This document shows, in pieces, positions 23,670-26,272 of a stretch of 26,272 nucleotides of DNA. The number at the start of each line of letters is the position of its first letter. The stretch's first letter is position 1. Made by a program: the position numbers and the translations under genes. The notes under the pieces were generated by a model. That model searched no databases. It saw only the letters and a program-made list of their open reading frames with translations, and was not told where the DNA came from. This DNA is from DASVDK01 sp036381125 [NCBI: Thermodesulfobacteriota bacterium]. GTDB lineage: Bacteria > DASVDK01. Location: NCBI GenBank assembly GCA_036381125.1, contig DASVDK010000166.1, forward strand, positions 1-26,272, written 5' to 3'.

Positions 23670-26272
23670 TCAACCGGTCCAGGGTACGGGCATCGATCCC
23701 AGACGGCGGCCGGTCGCGCCGGCGAGCCGGCCGAGGCCGCGGGCGGCCTGCTCCGCCCGCGATGCGAGAGCCGTGCCGCCGGCCGCGAGAAGCGACAGCG
23801 GCAGCGCCCAGCCGGCGACGCTCCCCTCGACCGCTCCCGCCAGCGCGGCGAGGGCGAGGAGCGCGAGCGTCGCGAGCCCGAGCGACGAGGGGCGGGCGGT
23901 CACCTCGACACGGTGCAGCCGTTTCGGCCCGCCGTGCAGCTCCTCGAGGGTGCGCACCGAGGCGGTCACCCAGGGCCCCCAGAACACGACCAGGTCCCGG
24001 CGATCGGACGGCCCGGGAAGCGTGGCCGGGATCTCGTGCCGCGCGAGGTCGGCCAGGCAGGCCTCGAGCAGGCTCGTCCGCTCGAGCCCCGACTCGCTCC
24101 AGAAGGCCCATCGCCGGCGGAACCCGGCCGCGGCCGACTCGCCCGTCGGGCCGCCGCCCCGCAGCGCCCGCTCCGCCCGGTCGATGGCCGCGGCGATCTC
24201 CCGGTAGCTGGCCCAGCCGCGGACGAGCGGCTGCGCGTAGGCGAGCCAGGCGACCAGGGCGCGCGAGGCCCAGCCGTCGGCGCTGCGCGGCAGCGTCGCC
24301 CGCCACGCGAAGCGGACCGCCCGGCCGGCGGCGAGGGCGAGCCCGGCAAGCCCGAGCGCCAGGAGCGGCCCCGACGCGACCGCGCCGAGGGCGACGAGGA
24401 GGAGCGAGGCCGCCTGCCACTCCACCGTGCCGACGACGTGCCCCGCGCCGCCCGGCGGGCCGCCGTAGAGGAGCTGATAGGGCGCGGTCCCGAAGGGGCC
24501 GTGGTAGACCCACTCGCGCCCCCAGGTGAGGCGGGGGGAGCCGCGATGGTAGATCACGCCGGCCCACCGCGGGTTGCGCCAGCCGTTGAACCGGTGCGTG
24601 TGTCGCGGAAAGAGCATCCCCTCGGCGCGGCCGTAGCCGCGCTGCTGCCGCAGGTAGGCGCGGACGCTCCGCCGGGCGACGTGCCAGACGAACGCGGCGC
24701 TCGTGAAGCGGATCACGTTGCCGCGGTCGAGCAGCTTCCAGCACACGTCGACGTCGTCGCCGGCCGCCCGGTACGTGACGTCGAACCCGCCGATCGCCCG
24801 CAGCACGTCGCGGCGGAAGGCCATGTTGCAGCCCGGGATGTGCTCCGCGACATCGTCGTCGACCAGGACGTGCGTCGGCCAGCCGGGCGCCGCCGCGATG
24901 CAGGCGGCGACCCGCGAGCCGCCGACCTCGGGGATGTTGAGCCCGCCCACGGCGGCGGCGCCGGTGCGGGCGAACGCGCGCGCCAGGTGGGACAGCCAGT
25001 CGGGGTCGGCGATGCAGTCGGCGTCGGTGTAGGCGACGATCTCGCCGGTCGCGGCCTCGAGGCCGACGTTGCGCGCGGCGCTGAGGCCCATGTTCGGCTG
25101 GTGGATCACGCGGAAGCGCCAGTCGGCCGCCGCGACCGCGTCGGCGACCGGCCCCGTCTCGTCGGTCGAGCCGTCGTTGACGACGATCACCTCGAAGTCG
25201 GGGTAGTGGAGCGCACGCAGCGAGGCGAGGCAGGCCTCGATCGTCGAGCCGGCGTTGTACGCGCAGATCACGACGGAGATGCGGGGGGACGCCTGCCCCG
25301 CGGCGGGGGCCGGCCAGCGGAAGACCTGCTGCACGGCGCGATAGGCCGCCTTCGGGCGCCGGTCGCGGGCGACGAGGCCGAAGCTCCAGTCGGTGATCTC
25401 CGCGCCGCCCGTGTACCACTCGTCGGTCCAGGCGTACGCCACCGCGCCGGCCGCGCCGGCGTCGAGCGCGAGGCGGAGCTGACGGGAGAGCCGCCGCGCC
25501 TGGCTGCGCTCCCCCTCGCGGACCGAGTCGAAGCCCAGCTCGCCGATGAGGAGCGGACGCTCGCCGGCGACGTTGAGGAGCCGCGCGAGGTAGCGCCGGA
25601 AGGCGTCGTCGTCGTGCAGGTAGACGTTGAGGGTCAGGAAATCGACCTCGGAAGGGTCGAGGTATTCCGTAGTGGGGAAGTTCGCGTACGTCACGAGGCC
25701 GTCCGGGTCGGCGTCGTGGGCGGTGCGGACGAGCCCGTCGAGGAACCGCTCGATCCGGCGCCGCCCGTACCACCGCACGGTGGCGGGCGGCACCTCGTTG
25801 CCGATCGCCCAGCCGAAGATGCCGGGGTGTCCGCGGAAGCGCCGGACGCCCCGCGCAACCGCCTGCCGGATGGCCGCCTGGCTTGTGCGGCTGTCCAGGA
25901 AGGCGACGTGCTGCGGCCAGGGGATTCCGATCAGGATCCTGAGCCCGCTGGCCGCCGCCGCATCGACGATCCGGGGCGGCGGGACGTGATAGACGCGCAG
26001 GAGGTTGGCCCCCATCTCCGCGACCGCCGCGAAGTCTCGCATCGCGACGTCGGTCTCGGGGAAGGGCGCGCCGTCCGACGCCGGCCGGAAGGGGCCGTAG
26101 CTGACGCCGCGCGCGATCCACGGCGCGCCGGCCGCGACGAAACGCTTCCCGTGCGCGTACGGCCTCGGCCCGAGGGGCGGCGCCGCGTACGGCTCGGCGA
26201 TCTCCGGTTGCGGCGCGGCAACGTCCGGTCGGGCGGCTTCGGCGAGCCGCGGCGCCGGCGGGGCGGCCGGAA
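23670..26272 (-). CDS. GH-like TIM-barrel / GT2 fusion membrane protein (5' partial)
   Basis: An ATG at 26042 could start a 790-residue protein, but the same frame has no stop up to the window end. The extra 76 codons read as protein: a Pro/Ala-rich linker, then GKRFVAAGAPWIARGVSYGPFRP, the usual opening of this glycosidase-like domain. So the gene continues outside the window. Numbering from the 26042 ATG, the TIM-barrel part has a candidate acid/base in GNE (E83) and nucleophile in GELG (E168), as in clan GH-A (GH2/GH5-like). The GT2 domain (about 255-480) has VVICAYNAGSTIE, DxD at D340-D342, GDD at 428-430 and a QQRGYGRAE in place of QxxRW. Membrane helices follow (about 505-560 and 735-770). 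It probably leads, or sits near the head of, the glycan operon. Confidence 0.9.
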   Translation of the reverse strand, partial: PAAPPAPRLAEAARPDVAAPQPEIAEPYAAPPLGPRPYAHGKRFVAAGAPWIARGVSYGPFRPASDGAPFPETDVAMRDFAAVAEMGANLLRVYHVPPPRIVDAAAASGLRILIGIPWPQHVAFLDSRTSQAAIRQAVARGVRRFRGHPGIFGWAIGNEVPPATVRWYGRRRIERFLDGLVRTAHDADPDGLVTYANFPTTEYLDPSEVDFLTLNVYLHDDDAFRRYLARLLNVAGERPLLIGELGFDSVREGERSQARRLSRQLRLALDAGAAGAVAYAWTDEWYTGGAEITDWSFGLVARDRRPKAAYRAVQQVFRWPAPAAGQASPRISVVICAYNAGSTIEACLASLRALHYPDFEVIVVNDGSTDETGPVADAVAAADWRFRVIHQPNMGLSAARNVGLEAATGEIVAYTDADCIADPDWLSHLARAFARTGAAAVGGLNIPEVGGSRVAACIAAAPGWPTHVLVDDDVAEHIPGCNMAFRRDVLRAIGGFDVTYRAAGDDVDVCWKLLDRGNVIRFTSAAFVWHVARRSVRAYLRQQRGYGRAEGMLFPRHTHRFNGWRNPRWAGVIYHRGSPRLTWGREWVYHGPFGTAPYQLLYGGPPGGAGHVVGTVEWQAASLLLVALGAVASGPLLALGLAGLALAAGRAVRFAWRATLPRSADGWASRALVAWLAYAQPLVRGWASYREIAAAIDRAERALRGGGPTGESAAAGFRRRWAFWSESGLERTSLLEACLADLARHEIPATLPGPSDRRDLVVFWGPWVTASVRTLEELHGGPKRLHRVEVTARPSSLGLATLALLALAALAGAVEGSVAGWALPLSLLAAGGTALASRAEQAARGLGRLAGATGRRLGSMPVPWTG

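Noticed and set aside
20701-26121. An 1806-codon minus-strand frame that includes the CgeB-like glycosyltransferase
   Set aside because: Only the last 394 residues are real. The rest is a shadow of the ABC exporter and GH/GT2 genes, and the GTG at 21885 with its ribosome binding site marks the true start.

Overview
The window is very GC-rich (roughly 70% or more by eye, with nearly all wobble positions G or C) and densely coded. It fits a chromosomal segment of a high-GC, probably uncultivated bacterium. The mix of a MoxR/DUF58/VWA locus, a lipoprotein M48 protease, a REC-GGDEF regulator and a glycan cluster would suit Candidatus Rokubacteria/Methylomirabilota or a similar deep lineage. That placement is an inference; the window has no rRNA or marker gene to settle it. 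No tRNA, rRNA, CRISPR array, insertion sequence or phage gene was seen.

Region 1 (1-7417) is a MoxR/VWA-type membrane-chaperone locus. Three plus-strand genes overlap or abut: the C-terminal end of a low-complexity protein, a DUF58 protein started from a TTG, and a 1484-residue membrane protein. The last looks like a head-to-tail fusion of a BatA-like protein with a VWA/glutamine-amidotransferase-like protein. The MoxR ATPase that normally heads such operons lies downstream on the opposite strand and converges on them. Between them lies a short remnant resembling the N-terminus of a SAM methyltransferase.

Region 2 (7418-15418) is mostly housekeeping and regulation. It holds uvrC (divergent from moxR across about 41 bp), a minus-strand M48 lipoprotein protease, a divergent ComEC/Rec2 homologue whose C-terminal metallo-beta-lactamase-like domain has lost its metal-binding motifs, a REC-GAF-GGDEF regulator behind a near-consensus sigma-70 promoter, and a small exported protein of unknown function. 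An imperfect two-copy tandem repeat with hairpins (15433-15607) fills the gap before the next block.

Region 3 (15603-26272, all minus strand) looks like one glycan or glycoconjugate operon. In transcription order it has a GH-like/GT2 fusion (cut by the window end), an ABCB-type exporter, a CgeB-like glycosyltransferase, a TylF-type methyltransferase with an extra C-terminal domain, a second CgeB-like glycosyltransferase, a GT39-type membrane glycosyltransferase and a GT2 with a membrane tail. Stop-start overlaps of 4 bp or gaps below 20 bp link most of them; one 127-bp gap contains a hairpin. Together they suggest assembly, methylation and export of a glycan or glycosylated product. The product cannot be named from sequence alone.
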